From assembly GCA_001917815.1 (NCBI GenBank), contig MNES01000058.1:1-64000 (forward strand): a DNA stretch of 64,000 nt. The letters run 5' to 3'. The notes beneath the pieces were generated by a model. It was not told the DNA's origin. It ran no database searches and saw only the letters and a list, made by a program, of their open reading frames with translations. The position numbers were made by a program, and so were the translations under genes. The DNA comes from Chloroflexi bacterium 13_1_40CM_65_17 (lineage in GTDB: Bacteria > Chloroflexota > Dormibacteria > Dormibacterales > Dormibacteraceae). This document shows, piece after piece, positions 62,656 to 64,000 of the stretch. Position 1 is the stretch's first letter, and each line of letters begins with the position of its first letter.

Positions 62656-64000
62656 GCCCCTGGTTGGACTGTCAGCGGGCCTCCGAACCGATTGGTCTGG
62701 CCGCTCTCGGCACGTATGACGTGCATGACGGCGTTGATCAGCGCGAGGTGTGAGAAGGCCTGCGGGAAGTTGCCGAGGTGGCGGCCGCTGCGGGGGTCGA
62801 TCTCCTCGGCGTAGAGCTGCAGCGGGCTCGCGTACGAGAGCAGCTTCTCGCAGAGCTCCCGCGCACGGGTGATCTCTCCGATCTCGCACAGCGCCGACAC
62901 CATCCAGAACGAGCAGATGGTGAACGTGCCCTCCTCGCCCGACAGGCCGTCATCGGTCTGCTCGGTGCGGTAGCGCAGCACCATCCCGTCGTCGGTCAGC
63001 TCGTCGGCGATCGCGAGCACGGTTGCCCTCACGCGAGGATCGTCGGGCGGCAGGAAGCGCACCAGGGGGATCAGCAGCACCGACGCGTCCAGCGCGGTCG
63101 CTCCGTAGTGCTGCACGAACACCCCGCGTGAGTCGACGCCATTTGTGCAGATGTCGCTTTTCATCTCATCCGCCGCTTCTTGCCAGCGCGTGGCCAGGTC
63201 GAGATCTCCGTGCAGCTCCGCAAGGCGGGCACCCCGATCGCAGGCGACCCAGCACATCAGCTTCGATGACGTGAAATGCTTCGGCTCGCCGCGAACCTCC
63301 CAGATGCCGCGATCCGGCGTCTTCCAGTTCTCGATGGCCGCTTCGACGGATCGCTTCAGGATCGGCCACACGACCTCTGGCAGGTAGTCCCTCGACTTGG
63401 TGTGGAGGTACACGGAGTCGAGGACGGCTCCCCAAACATCGTGCTGCTTCTGCGAATACGCGGCGTTGCCGACGCGGACGGGATGCGATCCCTCGTAGCC
63501 GCTCAGGTGGTCGATGGTGCGTTCGGGCAGCTCGCGCTCGCCGCCGATCCCATACATGATCTGCAGGTCCTGCTGTCCAGCGGCGACATCCGCGATGAAG
63601 TAGAAAAAGTCGTTGGCTTCACGAGCGAAGCCGAGCGTGTACAGGCCCCACAACATGAAGGTGCCGTCGCGGATCCACGTGTAGCGATAGTCCCAGTTGC
63701 GCTCGCCGCCGATTGTTTCCGGCAGCGATGTCGTGGGGGCCGCGAGCAGCGCCCCGGTCGGGCTATATGTCAGGCCCTTCAGCGTCAGCGCGCTGCGCTG
63801 TAGGTAGCTCTGCCACGGGTGCTCAGGAAAGTCGCCGCGGTTGATCCACTCGCGCCAGAAGTCGGCAGTGCGCTCGGTCCGGGCGAAGGCCTCGTCGGCG
63901 TTGGCCGGAGGCGGGTGCTCCGCCCAGAACTCGCTCGTGGCCGAATACTGGGACCGCGGCCAGGCGAGCGCGACATACGCTTTCTCCCCCTGACGCAGGG
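62652..64000 (-). CDS. GH15 glucoamylase/trehalase family protein (5' end outside window)
   Basis: The last 449 residues of a GH15 protein; the frame is open to the right edge. 'RNWDYRYTWIRDGTFMLWGLYTLGF' is the conserved substrate-binding block, 'VWGAVLDSVYLH' and 'PDRGIWEVRGEPKHFTSSKLMCWVACDRGARLA' contain the general acid Glu region, and 'SGEEGTFTICSFWMVSALC' and 'GNFPQAFSHLALINA' contain the base region. Full members have about 600 residues. They release glucose from alpha-glucans, or in some actinobacteria split trehalose. The position next to glgE-treS-glgB suggests turnover of the same glucan or trehalose pool. Confidence 0.92.
   Translation of the reverse strand, partial: LRQGEKAYVALAWPRSQYSATSEFWAEHPPPANADEAFARTERTADFWREWINRGDFPEHPWQSYLQRSALTLKGLTYSPTGALLAAPTTSLPETIGGERNWDYRYTWIRDGTFMLWGLYTLGFAREANDFFYFIADVAAGQQDLQIMYGIGGERELPERTIDHLSGYEGSHPVRVGNAAYSQKQHDVWGAVLDSVYLHTKSRDYLPEVVWPILKRSVEAAIENWKTPDRGIWEVRGEPKHFTSSKLMCWVACDRGARLAELHGDLDLATRWQEAADEMKSDICTNGVDSRGVFVQHYGATALDASVLLIPLVRFLPPDDPRVRATVLAIADELTDDGMVLRYRTEQTDDGLSGEEGTFTICSFWMVSALCEIGEITRARELCEKLLSYASPLQLYAEEIDPRSGRHLGNFPQAFSHLALINAVMHVIRAESGQTNRFGGPLTVQPGA

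Overview
The window is about 64 kb of high-GC bacterial chromosome with dense, mostly single-copy housekeeping and metabolic genes. I see no prophage, plasmid, IS element or CRISPR array. Several traits point to a Gram-positive-like soil lineage of the Actinobacteriota/Chloroflexota/Dormibacterota type: an F420-type oxidoreductase, a MarP-like CvpA-protease, an aa3-type cytochrome oxidase with many lipoprotein partners, the complete GlgE glucan pathway, frequent GTG starts and many leaderless promoters. The phylum is inferred from gene content only.

Layout. 1-6 kb: end of a CopD-like gene, a VOC protein, three tRNAs (Gly, Glu, Val; minus strand), an orphan CoxL/xanthine-dehydrogenase-type molybdenum subunit, an MFS exporter and two overlapping peptidyl-prolyl isomerase lipoproteins. 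6-12 kb: cytochrome c oxidase as two divergent units (ctaC-ctaD-small membrane protein; zinc-ribbon subunit-ctaE-cupredoxin), then a MarP-like protease and a Trm112-like protein. 12-19 kb: nitroreductase, DUF1684, F420-type oxidoreductase, a LysR regulator, a 33-residue cysteine-rich peptide coupled to isocitrate lyase, and SppA. 19-32 kb: fused branched-chain 2-oxoacid dehydrogenase E1, a TPR regulator, pheA, leuA, ilvC, ilvN, ilvB (minus) behind a ribosome-mediated attenuator, leuC-leuD (plus) and ilvD (minus). 32-36 kb: an epimerase and a copper/cytochrome-oxidase assembly cluster (ctaG). 36-46 kb: polar amino-acid ABC transporter, DUF2252, potassium channel, ROK regulator and a divergent sugar ABC transporter. 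46-50 kb: Lon, a hydroxyacid dehydrogenase, a CoA-binding protein and a CYTH protein. 50-64 kb: a semialdehyde dehydrogenase diverging from glgE, a treS-maltokinase fusion and glgB, then a hybrid histidine kinase and a truncated GH15 glucoamylase.

How the genes work together. IlvB/N, IlvC and IlvD make the 2-oxoacid precursors of valine and isoleucine, and LeuA and LeuCD lead to leucine. The operon leader encodes a branched-chain-rich peptide followed by mutually exclusive hairpins, so charged-tRNA supply probably sets ilvB expression. The glg block converts trehalose to maltose, maltose-1-phosphate, linear alpha-glucan and branched glucan.

Architecture of the DNA itself. (1) Many transcription units have a TAnnnT -10 element 6-8 nt before the start codon, implying leaderless mRNAs. 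(2) Four convergent gene pairs end on one shared CTAG tetranucleotide, so their stop codons overlap. (3) A family of about 50-bp CTCCCC/GGGGAG hairpin repeats sits between genes, abuts start codons or supplies their Shine-Dalgarno sequence, and in one case lies in frame inside a coding region. (4) Two genes appear to start with CTG, and one gene has no canonical start codon at all.
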